A stretch of 64,000 bases of DNA from positions 40,024,629-40,088,628 of the forward strand of contig JAPTHN010000011.1 in the NCBI GenBank assembly GCA_026936325.1, read 5' to 3'. Position 1 is the stretch's first letter. The number at the start of each line of letters is the position of its first letter. The notes under the pieces are model-generated. The model was not told the origin of the DNA and did not search any database. It saw only the letters and a list, made by a program, of their open reading frames with translations. This document shows, one piece after another, positions 34,690-46,700 of this stretch. The translations under genes and the position numbers were made by a program. The DNA is from Platynereis dumerilii. Its lineage: Eukaryota > Annelida > Polychaeta > Phyllodocida > Nereididae.

Positions 34690-34835
34690 AAGACATATAC
34701 AATGTAAACAAAATAGGTCTAAACACTGATCCTTGCGGAACCCCACATTCAAGATAACAGCTTATATATCGATGGCGCTCCGCCACTAAAACTTGAGATC
34801 TGGCACATTACTATCTCATTCCCTAATTATTCTAG
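34690..34835 (-). pseudogene. Non-LTR retrotransposon reverse transcriptase fragment
   Basis: On the minus strand one frame reads ECGVPQGSVFRPILFTLYM, an unmistakable match to the GVPQGSVLGPLLFLLYIND region of LINE reverse transcriptases (finger/palm, just before the catalytic YADD box). Upstream in the same frame is VLVAERHRYISCYL, in the place where LINE RTs have the strand leading to this motif. Only about 45 residues are recognisable; the frame closes on both sides and no YADD follows, so the copy is a fragment. It may or may not belong to the same insertion as the 3' tail at 32.7-33.0 kb, which is on the same strand. Confidence 0.8.
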
Positions 34836-35016
34836 AGACATATATGAATAGTGCACCCATCTCTGCTATATTCTTTTCACTTACGAAGGACTGAGACGAT
34901 AGACAACAGTGTCATAAACTATGCGCTGTCCTCAGCACTCTCGGTCTTAATGAGGGTTTGTTGGAAATTACCGACAAATTTTGTCTTCTATTGCACTGAT
35001 AGCTCTTTTGAATTAT

Positions 35017-35160
35017 TGGGCTTTGTGTCATGTGTTTATGCCTTCATTGGGCTAATCAGGACAGGAGGGATATGCAGTAATGATTCAAAGGGTTGTTAAA
35101 ACTGCTGTCCAACATAGGCCGAAAAACCACCGTTTCTCGAATTGAACCCAGTCCCAGTGA
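35017..35160 (-). repeat. SINE-B copy 1
   Basis: It matches the copy at 52,869-53,056 in the same orientation: GGGCTTTGTGTCATG, GTTTATGCC, GGGCTAATCAGGACAGG, then CATAGGCCG. The tRNA-like head is badly worn. The minus strand runs from head to tail. Confidence 0.65.
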
Positions 35161-35463
35161 TTGGAAGCTAATGAACTAACCCCATCCAATGATTGCTTAA
35201 TGGCAGCACTTGTTCAACTACCAGTCAGCCACATAAAATCATTAAGTACTTTACCAGTCTACCTTAATCACTTGCTGGCCCAGTACCAACAAATCCATAA
35301 ATCTATACCATCAAAGTACATTCTGCCAAATGCCAACAGCCAATCTACGTACCAATATCCAGCTGTTATATCATCATGAAATACTAAATGCATCATTTAT
35401 TCATGATCTCATTGAATTTATTTATATAACTCAACCAAATGACATATTTGTAAGTTGATGCAT

Positions 35464-35585
35464 GGGCCTATGTTGGACAGCTGTTTCAATCATCCTTCGC
35501 CTCATTGCCATGTCCCCCGACTGTCCTGATTAGCCTACCCAGTAGATAAATACAGGACATAAAGCCCCAATCATCCATCCATCAA
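35464..35585 (+). repeat. SINE-B copy 2 (body and tail only)
   Basis: GGCCTATGTTGGACAGC, GTTTCAATCATCCTTCGCC, CTGTCCTGATTAGCC and AAATACAGGACATAAAGCCCC-type sequence match the reverse complement of copies 1 and 3. The head is missing. It ends in a short ATCC microsatellite, a typical SINE tail. Together with copy 1 it forms an inverted pair about 300 bp apart. Confidence 0.75.
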
Positions 35586-35599
35586 TGGAAGTTGATGTA

Positions 35600-36600
35600 G
35601 TAAATATGAAGGTAAATGAAATCTGGGTTGTAAAGAACAGGCATTGAGACAAAATAGCTTGTCATTTAACAGGCTTGCAAAATCTATCTACCCAACCTAA
35701 ATGTCTCAAACCCTAGCTTCTTAGACATCCGCTAACGACCACATGCAGGCAACGCCAGGCATATAGAATGTCAGGGAAATCGGAGAGAGTGTGATAGGCT
35801 GATGGAGTACATGAACTCTCTCCTGATTCTGGGGCATTATACTGACAGGAATCAAGCAATGGCAGCCATGGCAGGGATATGGCAGGGATATGACAGAGCT
35901 GTGGCAGGCAATGGCATTGGAGAGGGGAGGGTCAATGCTCGGTCCTGGGGCTGTCACCTGCTAAATGCTGCCAACATGGCCACCAACAGCCAGGGGGAAG
36001 AGAACCCACACAAAGTGCTGGGGCTTGGTCCCTCTGTGCAATAAGGCAGCCCCCTTGCTCCCCCAATGGAATGGAGCAATGGTGGTTTAACTGCATGGCA
36101 CATATATGGACTCAGTGCTTGGTGCTTCTTGTTGCTTTGGCTGTTTGGTGCCTTAACTGCATGCTTGATGCCTTGCCTGGTACTATATTACTGCTTTAGG
36201 TAGGTGGCTTTAAAATTGACTTCTAATATGCGGATGACCTGCCTGCTTGGTGACTTGTCTGGTAGCCTGCAGATGAAGCCTTGCCTGCAAACCTTGTGCA
36301 AGGTGCCTCAATAGCCTACCGCCCTGTCATACCAGGCCTGCCATGTCATCCACCCATATAGCATTTTATTTATCATTTGCCACCCAGCATTCTCTGCCAT
36401 GTCATAGAGCAATAGAATTATGCCACCACCAGACCACCACCAAGCTATTGCCACCAGCAGTCCAGCTGCACCCACCATTGTGACATAGCCTGCTATTATA
36501 AAGCATAGTATTAAAGGCATAATGCCAGCCCACAGCTTGCCTCGGTGTGCCACTGCTTGGCCATTGCAGTTGCCCGGTGAAGCGGTGGCTCCTGTTACGC
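35600..36600. other. Non-coding stretch, partly GC-richer
   Basis: Two short open frames (78-81 codons) in opposite directions have no domain. A CCACCA-rich patch lies at 36,420-36,475. I see no repeat copy or RNA gene. Confidence 0.3.
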
Positions 36601-36619
36601 TGCATTAACAGTTACACTC

Positions 36620-36800
36620 CCTCCTGATCTCACTCTCCATAAATCACAGTCCTTGGCCAGCAGCTGATCCATTACTGCATGCAGTTACATAAGGAATGCC
36701 AAAAGGCTGGGATTGATAAGCTCAACTTAATCCCTTGCCATAAATCACTCTGGCAGCTAAACACCTTGAAATACTTTCACTTCTTTCAGCAACTAGCATC
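36620..36800. promoter_or_regulatory. Candidate regulatory element with paired CCATAAATCAC words
   Basis: CCATAAATCAC occurs twice about 100 bp apart (36,635 and 36,739), a Hox/Cdx-like core, with GGGATTGATAAGC and TTAATCCC (bicoid-class TAATCC) between. The density of homeodomain-type words in 180 bp is above that of the neighbourhood. The call is by motif only. Confidence 0.3.
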
Positions 36801-37449
36801 ATTCAGGGCAATCACTCATCTTTTGACAGTCTCTGCCTCTCAGAAGTCTCAGAATTAACACAGAAATGACATTATGTGGCTTCCATTTCCCTTCTAAGAA
36901 AATGCTTCACCTTGGAAATCTCACCTTCAGATAGTAAAATTAAATCACCTCATAATTAAATGTGGAGTCTTAGAAATATATATAAGACCAAGAAAACCAA
37001 GACCTTGTGAAGCTCTCTTTTAATTGAATAGAGATAGGATATATTACACATGCTTCACCTGGTGACCTCACCTTGCTTCCATATCAAAAGGGATTTGACA
37101 CAATCAAAAGAGTTTTATTAGAGCATTAGCTCTCATCAGGAAATCATTTTACGTCATTATGCATCTGCAGATTACATTTCTGTGAAGGTTGCAACATTTC
37201 TAGGATGTTAAAGCGCTGAAAAGGTTTCCTTTGTGTTTTTGCCATTTTCGCCCAGCTACAGAGATGCGGAGATATGGCATATTCCATTTCCCCGTAGAAC
37301 ATTTGATCTCTGTCGCAGACTTTATTAGACGTGTGTTAATGGCGTAAATAGACACATCAAAGAGAAGCCCTCTCCCCATCCAGGTACACACTAACTGCAT
37401 CTTCTTCCAGGTGAAAAATACCTTATAAAATCCCCGGGCTGCAGTAAGC

Positions 37450-37463
37450 GTTTCTATGGCAAC
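37450..37463. promoter_or_regulatory. RFX X-box-like palindrome
   Basis: GTTTCTATGGCAAC differs by one base from the palindromic X-box GTTTCCATGGCAAC bound by RFX factors. A GATTTATGCATGAATCC word follows within 40 bases. In animals X-boxes mark ciliary and neural genes. Function here is unproven. Confidence 0.45.
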
Positions 37464-38279
37464 TGCAGATTAGTTGTCTTGATTTATGCATGAATCCCTA
37501 GAAAAACATTCAAATGACTCGCTTGTCCAATTTCTCAAGGAATAAAAGCTCCTAATAGTGACAACACACAAAAGACTTCGTGAATTTTACATGTCTATTC
37601 ATTTATCAGAGGAAGAATACACATACAGTTGATTTCAGTGAATCGCGGTGTTATAATCCTGTCTTCTAGAAAATAAACTACCTGATGTTAATTGAAATCA
37701 GCTATGTTCTTTTATCTTAATGAGGAGAGCAATGATTGAACTCATCTTAGAGAGTTAGTTTGTCAATAAAACAAATATTATATTAGGTCTGGTGTACCTC
37801 TTGCTTCATTAAAATTAGTTAACAAAATAAGGAGTCAATGGTGATCCCTGTTTTACAACATTTTTGATACGCTTTAATCCTGCTTCTTTTCGCACTGTAG
37901 CGATATATACTTGGGTACTATTGGTCTATTCTATTTGTTAGAGGGAAGTAGCGACTGGGTTAGTGCTAGTCGTTTCGTGTTACTGACTAATGCAGGGACT
38001 AATGACATCTCTTGAATGGGAGCTGTACAAGATTCCGTGACAGTTCAAAGGCTAGCGGGTGAGAGAAATAACAGAGTGACCTCTTGGGTTGTTGCAAATG
38101 TCAGCAGAGGGATGATAACAAGGACTGGTAGGAGAGGAATCTGCAGAAGCAACAACAGCAGTGGAGTCCAAGGCCAAGGTCTCTTAGGTGAGGGGGAATG
38201 GTAGGAGTGTTAGGTGACATGGTGGACAAAAGATGTTCCGCCATGAGGAGGAAAGGGGAGGAGGAAGGTTTGGCTTGTA

Positions 38280-38640
38280 GGTCGCAGTCGGTCTGTGCGG
38301 CCAGCTCTAATGGCTCACTCTGAGTCGACACCTAAGCTCACATCATTACTTCTTGGACAGGGCTCAGCCTCACGGGGTGCCGTAATAGGACTGCTGAGGG
38401 GATTTAAGGGCGGTCGGGGACGGCTGCCTAAAGCTTCCTGGCCAACGAGTGCCAAGGCGGCTCATGGCATGGCTCTTGAAGCGGTCAGCCTGGTGCCCAG
38501 CCGGGTGCCCGAGGTTCAAGCCGGATATCAGCCGTGCTGCCCTTCTGCCTCCGGGCTCCCTGGGGAATCCTCGTTAGGCCCATGCCCACTCGCCTCACCC
38601 AGTCTATCAATTACCACTTAGGCAAACTCTCTTGCAGCTT
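38280..38640. other. GC-rich island
   Basis: About 300 bp stand out by composition, with many CGG, GCC and CCGG words in otherwise AT-rich DNA. A plus frame of 108 codons spans it (38,295-38,621), polar and Gly/Ser/Pro/Ala-rich, without a recognised domain. It could be an alternative promoter, an exon, or part of an old repeat (a GAGGTTCAAGCC word is B-box-like). I favour none. Confidence 0.35.
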
Positions 38641-39794
38641 AGCTCCCCCCACTATAGTGTACTCTCGTTGAATTCTCACCCAGCTATATCCCATAACGAG
38701 AATGCATCAGTGCCCCGCAATCACACATATATGATGGAATATTGCTCTGGCTGCAAGTGGGTCACCAAGTTGTAAAAAGCTCTGGCATTAAATGGTAGAG
38801 CTGTAAGTATTGATTTTCTGGTACTGGATACTGCACCACACACTGCACTATAGATTTGAAGGTACAGGTACACTGCATGCCACACATGGTGTGATACATT
38901 TTCTCCTCTCCTTCATCAGCCAACCTCATGCCTCCAACCTTCACCTCTTCTCCCATCCTATCTCATTATGCTTCTCTTAGACTCTCTAATCAAACATTGT
39001 TAGTCTAAGAACCTGACCCCCCAGGGCTGCACTTTAACCTTCCCACGACATCCACCTAGATGTGAAATATCTAATAATGATGCTATATTGGCTGAAGCCA
39101 TTAGCCATATTGCCTTGTATAGAACGTAGACAGGGCTAGACTAATGACAACCCTATAGTTCTCCTGCTAATGACACCTGCACTATGGATCGCTGCCAATA
39201 TGGTGCTGCATCAAAGACCCACTGACAAAAGCCTATAATAACATCCCCTGCACATTTCGCTTTGTGAGCTAAGTCACAAAGTTTTATAGCAAAAGCAAAC
39301 GCCTATATATCGGGCATGAAACTGTTGCTGGTAATGGTCTGAGGTAACAACTATAGAACGATTGAAAAGAAGACAATAGAAAAACTGGTACATTTACAGC
39401 CATTGGTGCACAATTGATTGCCTTCAATACAATAAATGTCACAATATGGGCACCAGTTTTGAGGTACTACATGATAAAACTGAGAGATATTGAGATATGT
39501 CAGACAAGATGAAATGTTCTGTGTTTCTCTTCCAAGCCAAGGAGGCTTTCTCCATCTTTTGATAGACAGGAAAAAGAGAATACTGAAAGAGCCATTTACT
39601 TCACATATATGGCATAAGATATGCGCTTTTCTTGACAAGCAATACCACTATATTATGTTTTTATTAGAAAAGTTATGGAATTAGTCTAAAAGTTGGGAAT
39701 GCCTGCATTCTATAGAGTTGGGACAAACATATCATAAATGGGAAGTTTGGATCAGCGACCAAAATGGGGGTTGTGGTACCAAATGCTTTTCATT

Positions 39795-39880
39795 TCCGGT
39801 TCCTCTGATGATCATGTGATGGTCATGTGACCCGGCACTTGCATATTGAGCCATCCATCACGTGTTTTGCTTACCGAATT
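39795..39880. promoter_or_regulatory. Cluster of E-box, ETS-like and octamer-like words
   Basis: TTTCCGGTTCC (ETS-like), TCATGTGATGGTCATGTGAC (two E-boxes in direct repeat), CTTGCATATTG (octamer-like) and ATCACGTGTTT lie within 85 bases. Three E-boxes, two with flanking GTC/GAC bases, are more than composition predicts. It could be an enhancer or a cryptic promoter. Confidence 0.35.
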
Positions 39881-41204
39881 GCATTTGTACATTAACCTTC
39901 AATTTGGGCCAGCACAATTGCAGAGGGCAGTCAGGGCCAGTGAAAGGCAGGCCACCATTACAGTTGGGGAGGCCACTGTTTACTCTGTATAGCTTCCAAT
40001 ACAAGACTGTTTGAAGCAGTTAGGAGGCTGTCAGGGTGGTCAGAAGGCAAAGGAGACTGAGCTGACCATTTGCAGACCATTTACAGGACAGTGCAGACCA
40101 TCAAATTTCAGTCAACAAGTCTCCTAAAGGTACAGATAAAAAATCTGCAAAATGTAAAGCACAAAAAATACACACTTGATATGAAGTTAAATACTGTTAA
40201 ACATAAAATATTTGTGCAGAAGACTTGTCAAACATAAAGCTTACTTTCTGTCAGAAAATGATATTAAAAGTCACTGATAACTTTGTTATATATGAGCATG
40301 TTTTACTTCACACATTTGGTAGGTTGATTAACGTAAAAGCCTTGGCATTAATTACTTTAGCACTCTATATGTATGAAAAAATGCCAGTCTGCAAAAATGT
40401 AACATTAGGATAATAAGGAATACTCAGAATCAGATTACTTGTGGATTTGTTACACTAATGTCATCACCAGGCATGGCAGTAATCCTTCTGATCAGCAGTA
40501 TTACTGGCGGTGTTTTTCTCTCAACGACAAATTTGAATCTTGTACAATATTTCGCAAGTGTCTTCCTACCTCATTAGAAAAATAAAGATATTTTGCCTGG
40601 AGTGTATTGGTTTCTCTTGAATAAATAATTTGCTGTTTTTGTTGCTTCATTTGGTCAAGAGCCTTATTGTTTGACTGCAGGTGCATGATCTTCGAATTGT
40701 GCTTTTCTTCATAATTAGGTCATTTGGCTCTTTAGTCCGACAGTCATCTTCGTAAAGACAAATATAGGTCATAGTGCCACACGACGCAGTAATTCTCAAA
40801 GACTTGTCAACCTTGTTCATTGATATAATGTGTAGAAAGAGTTAAGACTCCATCTCTTATTTTTGTGTGCAATAATCATATATTCCCACTATCCTCATTT
40901 TGGTTACAGTAGGGCTTCCACTTAATACTCCGAACAGAGCCGCAAGAAGTCGACTTCTCAGCACAGAAATTACGTAGGACCCAGGGAATTACTTGTGGTG
41001 CCAGAGAATTACCCAGACCTATGGGATTACCTTCATCTGTTCTGTCTGTAGTTTGGCAGGCATCTGTGTCCTCTGTGTGGGCTTAAGGCCTCCAAGACAC
41101 AGACGTGAGATAATTACCCCCATTACAAGCATGGTGAACATAAGCCTTGTCACAAATGGTAACAAGCAGGAGTGCTGCCTCCCCACACTAATGCACCAGA
41201 AAAA

Positions 41205-41480
41205 TACTCGTCCCTTCTCGTCGTTTCTGTTCCTATCCTTCCTTTTCCTTCTCTCCCTTTTTGTCTTCCTTTCTTTGTTCTCTATCTCTTACTCTTTCTC
41301 CTTTTCTCTCCTCTTCTTCTTCCATTCTAATGTCCTTTTCCTTTCCTTTTTTCTCTTCTATTCTTCCGTTCCTCCCTCCCATCTCTAATTCTCATCCCTC
41401 TTTCTTTGCTTTCTTTCTCATTTATCTTTCTCATCTTTCTTCTTTTCTCACGTTTTCCTCCTGAGTTCTTACTTCCTTCT
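41205..41480. repeat. Polypyrimidine tract (C/T-rich)
   Basis: About 270 bp of almost pure C and T on the plus strand, in TTCC, CTTT and TCTC mixtures. Open frames on both strands across it are products of the composition. Such a tract can adopt triplex (H-DNA) structure and is a typical drifted microsatellite. Confidence 0.85.
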
Positions 41481-41999
41481 TCGTTCATCCCGTTTTCAGT
41501 CATATCCTGATCAATGATGTTGAATATTTCAATTTCTGCATACATTTCTTTCTATTCCTTCACTGTTCCTTCCCCTTTTTGGCAGACCTCGTAGGGGAGC
41601 TGCCTATGAGATTGAAATTCTGCCATATCTTGTGGGTCAAGTCTCTGCTGCCTGCCTTCTTCAATCATAATGCCATTTACCATGTATCATGTGATGGGCC
41701 TCCACGAGAAGTGATCAACTTTTGGTACATGTTAATCCCATAATAAACTCTCTGGCAAGGGAAATCCATTCAACCCAATGCTGTAGCAATGAATGACATC
41801 ATATGCATCCCCCCTTATCTCCAAGGGGGTTCCCCAAACAAGGCATCAGTCTGAGCAAGTGTGCAGTCAACTGTGACCTGTGCATTGCTGCTGATCGTTT
41901 ACCAATTAGGGACCAATAACTTCATATTTCTGTGTTGCGACTTTCTTATTTGTGAATTACAGTGACACGGATTAATGATCTGATTATAATAAAGCAAGC

Positions 42000-43030
42000 T
42001 TTGCAGGTATGAACAATGTGCAGAAGACGTTCTCTAGCACTAAATACATAACAGCTATATCATTGTTCAGCAAAGGTGTGACGTTTAATTGGCTGACACA
42101 TTGTTATTTTAATTGAGCAATTCATTACAAAATAAAAAAAACATTTTCAAATGCAATTGTACAGAAAAAAGAGTATCTCTAGCAAATAGCAATCAACAGA
42201 TTACAACAAAAAAATCCTGTATGCATTTCCCATTTACATTTTGGGCCATGGGGGAACATATAACTAAGTTTCTCACTATTATCACATATTAATGATTTAA
42301 TGGCAAATTCTCACTGCATGCCACGAGGTCTGCTTTAAAGTGCCTTGTGCACATTATGTTTTTCTATAACATACGCATCTTGCTCCACGATGTCCCTTTC
42401 TCTCCAGTTAAAGATTCTGATTCCTTTTCCATATCCTCTCTTCCCTTCTCTGATAACGTCTTCATCAATCTCAATTTGACTATCTTATATTTTATCCTCT
42501 CCCATTTTTTGGTTGAAAGTTAACTATTTAAAGAAACCTGCACCTCCATATAATTGTAATAAAAAGTTGTCTAAACAGTTAATATGGTTTAAAAGTGATC
42601 GTTGGATGATATAACTTAATTGGAAAATGTGACAGAAGATAGATATTTGGCCATCAAAGATATTGCCTACTCTTTATTAATGCATGAAGTTCCAGAGGGA
42701 GCAGTAGACTTCCTTACATGACAGGCTTATGTTTAAGCTTAACTAATTGCCAATTAGGACTCAGTAGTGAGGTCACAGCAATAAAGAAGGAGATGTGTGT
42801 ATTTGAGGTCACACTGGTGATATTTCATTTTTGAAAGAGGATGATCATGTCAGCCCAGGGGAAATCTAACAGGAATATTTGGGAAATGTTTGATTGCAGG
42901 TCATACAGTGAATGGGGAATGCCCCCTAGTAGGACCTAACTTGCCCTGGGATCAGCCAACATGTAATATTTCATCTTAATATCATATCATCAGACCATGG
43001 GGAGTTATAGCTTATGAGTTGAGCTTGCTT
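42000..43030. other. AT-rich single-copy stretch
   Basis: No frame, RNA gene or repeat copy could be supported. Short homeodomain-like words (TTTAATTGG, TTAATTGCC-like) occur at the rate expected for AT-rich DNA. Confidence 0.3.
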
Positions 43031-43039
43031 GCTCTATAT

Positions 43040-43560
43040 TTGTCACTTCACAGATGTCACAAACACCTCAGCAGTCCTCAGCTGTTGGCAGTGAATGGCA
43101 AGCACTAACACTTGACCTGCTGTGGGCTGAGGTCACAAATGGACCTGTATGCCCCCTTCACCACAAAACCTCCAATATCTCACCTATACCCCATGGCTCC
43201 ATCCTATTTCAATGGTCAGTGTGGCTGCCTGCAATGCCTGCAAGCCTGCAATGGTTGCCAGAGCAGCTTGTTACACACAGCCAGCCAGCCAGAGCAAGGC
43301 AACCACGATGGAAGCAGCAAGATTGGCTTGGCTTATGCAGTTGATTGCAATAGGACCTGCAGAGAGTTAGTTCATGAATATCAAGAAGCCCAATGATCTT
43401 CTATTCGGGCCACAGCGGCCTGTCAGCAATTTATTGTCTGCTTGGCGGCTGCCTTGAATATGTGCAAAAGAAGGCCATAATTAGGTATGGATTGCATGCG
43501 CCGCTAATACCGGCTTGCCATGCATGGATATGCTGATTCTGCGCCTGATACAACCCCATA
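43040..43560. promoter_or_regulatory. Candidate regulatory stretch, GC-richer
   Basis: This part is less AT-rich and free of simple repeats. Three overlapping plus frames of 73-96 codons show no domain, and none is better than the others, which argues against coding. A near-palindromic GGATTGCATGCGCCGC word lies near 43,490. It may be conserved regulatory DNA; comparison with relatives is needed to say more. Confidence 0.25.
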
Positions 43561-44189
43561 ATGATGAACGAGGCAAAAAGACAGAAAGAGAGAGAAAGAA
43601 AGAGTTCAGGGGTCACCGGAGACAGGGGATTGAGGCAGATGCGGGAGGGCCAGCACGAAACTTGCCAGATTAGCATTATTATCAATTTTGACATGCTGGA
43701 CAGTCTAATACGGAAAATCAATTTGTGGCAACTGCGTAGGAAAGGAAATTTTCACAAATAAGAAATATAGAGATAAGAAAAAGAAACCAGTATATCATAT
43801 CCCTGCAATGAGCAACACACCTTCTGTGAATGATGCCAGACACATTGAATGGTTGACATTGCTTGTAGAATGTAGATACAAATATATCGGATTGATTTTG
43901 CTTTGTAAAATATAACATATTGTGTAAGATGGAGGCTACATAATAGAGATCGGTCATAGGAATGGTGCCCAGAGAACACTGTGGGATGAACGCATTATCA
44001 TCATACCCTCTTATTACGTCTTTAGTTGTTTTCCTGAAACAAACGCGTAATGTATATGAACGAGCGGTGGGCCCCAATGGCAGTTACATCACTAATAGAT
44101 GATTTCCAGAGCAGAAACTGAAATTGATTCTTATATTATCACTTCTAACAAAAACACCACATTTTCCAGAAATGTTGGTTAGCAGACTT

Positions 44190-44480
44190 AAGATATGCTC
44201 CATCATCTACTTGCTTAATTACACCATTCAGTGTTAATATCCAGAATATTAATGTGGGCGATAATAGGGAAAGCAGGCTACCAGACTTGCTAATAGAGAT
44301 AATATGGCAGTTGACAGATTTACAAGCCCGCGTGGACTAAAATCAAGGTCTGCAGGATAAAATGTAACAGCATTTTGCTGCTCAATATTAACATCATTAA
44401 AACGGGCTTTGTTTCTGCAAATGTCTTTTGTAATTACTCATCACATTACTCTCAGCCTCTGCAAATCCTGTCAGATTCTG
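44190..44480. promoter_or_regulatory. Candidate regulatory stretch rich in homeodomain words
   Basis: Within 290 bp are CTTAATTACACC, GTTAATATCC, ATATTAATGTGG, ATTAACATCATTAAAACGG and TTGTAATTACTCATCAC. The spacing and the mix with GC-containing words differ from plain AT-rich DNA nearby. The call is by motif density only. Confidence 0.25.
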
Positions 44481-46399
44481 TGTCAAGAGGGAGAGCAGGC
44501 AAGAAATGGAAAGCAAATTGTGTTTTAAGAACATTCGTGATTACCATGTAAATGTACGTTTTAAGAAAGCATTACTGTCCATTAGCCTGAGAACTAAAAT
44601 GATATATCTAATATTGAAACCTTTGTAATGACAACATTCGCCTATATTAGTATATAAGGTAATTATTTCATGCTAATACCATTCGTGAGAAGTGAAACGT
44701 GTTCCAAAACAGTACACATCATCAGAATGGGATGAGAGCAAGTATATTTTGCTGAGTTTGCCGACATTCATTCATTATTTGATGAACATGTCTGTCTTAT
44801 TCCCATTACGAAGTAAAAACAAAGTACCGGTAATATATGGAATAGGCCAACATAAAGTATTTATACATATTGCGTCTCAAATAGATTGCAAGAAGGCATA
44901 TAATGTCATTTTCTGAGAAAAGACAACTAATTGTTTACAACTCAATATTTCCATCAAAGCAAGTGCCTTCAACACACACACAACCATTATAAGCGCTGCT
45001 CCCAAGTAACCACAAACCAAGAGAATATTTGAAACAACAAATCGCTTTTATTGCCTTTTAAAGATTCTAATGGTTTCCTTTGTTTCTTCAAGTCTTTCCA
45101 TTTCCACCGGATCCCTAGCCTAGTCTAGTTGCTTTTTTCTGTTAACTCTATTCTGTTCTATTTTGTAAAGATCTCATTTAGCTTCTTCCCTCCCCTTTCA
45201 GTTTTTAGGAGGACATTTCTTGCCAACATTGGGCAATTTCATGCTTGCTACCTCCACAACAGCAGCCTCTGGGCTGGGTAATTGGCCCATACCCTAATTC
45301 TGCATTCAAATAATCAATAGGTTTTCTTAGCAGTGCTTTGCCTATTCACTATCCTGTAATCCGTGGACACAAATCACACAGGTTACCAGGCCCATTGATC
45401 AGTTGGTAAAAGGGTTATCCAATCAATATAATTGGACCTAATGTATAATTGATTATTGGGTATAGAAATTTTTAAGCACAAAATGTTCATGTGCATGTCA
45501 TGCCAAAATTAATATATGGTAAGGGGTATTTAAGTGAAATGGAATAATGGTGGGAAATGGGCTGTTAGGTTCAAATGTCTCTCCAAATTAATGCAAATGT
45601 ATCAACAGCCAAATGCTGGTTTCCACATTTGTATTCATTGGTAAGTGGCTATCACTTGTTTTCTCTGCTGCATACATATATCCATATATCATAGAACAGC
45701 CATTATTTTCCATAATTTTTCCATTTATAGAGTTATTTTTGAATTTGTTGAAAGAGTATTTTATGCTAATTAAATTTTGTCATATTGAAAGTGTTAAATG
45801 TTGGCGATACTTTTTTAGCTCATTTCCATAATACGGTTATATCTTTTGGAATCAAATTCTCGAGGTGATGATTAATGCATTTTTTCTGTTCTTCTCTTTG
45901 CATATTTTATTAGGAATTTCATCTCTAACTTCCAAATATTAAAGTTAAATGTGGAATGGTGAAATGGATGCTGTTGCAAGGGCATTTTTAATGGCGTGTG
46001 TGGTATGGAATTTCAATCCCACTTGTGTTAATCCATAAAGCGACGGAATGCCAAATGCCGGAATGATCCCGGTTTGATTCCGGAGTGTTAGCAATGTAAC
46101 CTTGTAAGCTGTGGGAAATTTGGTAATTGCATGCCTGCTTTAACTCCAAGCCTTTATTTTGATGTGTTGTTTTGGAATGGCAATCAAAAGTTTGACAAAC
46201 AATTCTGTGAGGAGATAAAAACGGATGGAAAAACGCTGTTGGGATTGTAATTGATTCTTGTTGCCGGGGAGTTTTTCTTGTTTTAAAGCAAAATCTATCT
46301 GTATTCCTTTTTGATTGATGCATTTTTGTTGGGGGTATTTTTTCATCAAACAATAAAATGGCACCCAGGGCATCCTAAGTTGAATCTGTGGGAGTTCTC

Positions 46400-46700
46400 T
46401 GACTCCGCGCGCCATCCATCATCTCCCAAGTCTATGATCGATCGAGCAATGATTGGCCGATGTGGTCAGACTACCTGAGGTGCCCTGAATCAAAATGAAT
46501 GAAAAAAGTCAGCTGACCTTTCCTGGGTTGGAGTCTTAACATTTATTGATCAATGGATTCATGTTGGCCTAAAAGAAATTCTGGTGAATATTGCTCTGGC
46601 TGCTCAGCTGCACAGCTTACAAGGGCTGCGGCCAGATACCATATCAGGGATGTTAGCGAAGGCTTTCGAGGCCTGTGCTGGTTTAGCGAGCCAGAAAATC
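46400..46700. promoter_or_regulatory. Candidate regulatory stretch
   Basis: CAATGATTGGCCGATG, GTCAGCTGACC (an E-box palindrome), TTTATTGATCAATGG (a palindromic TTGATCAA core) and GCTGCTCAGCTGCAC follow one another without simple repeats. A plus frame of 67 codons has no domain. Palindromic sites of several factor classes together suggest an enhancer. Confidence 0.25.

Noticed and set aside
41205-41545. Frames of 67-131 codons across the pyrimidine tract
   Set aside because: They exist because C/T-only DNA cannot form stop codons on that strand; the proteins are Ser/Phe/Leu or Arg/Lys/Glu low complexity.
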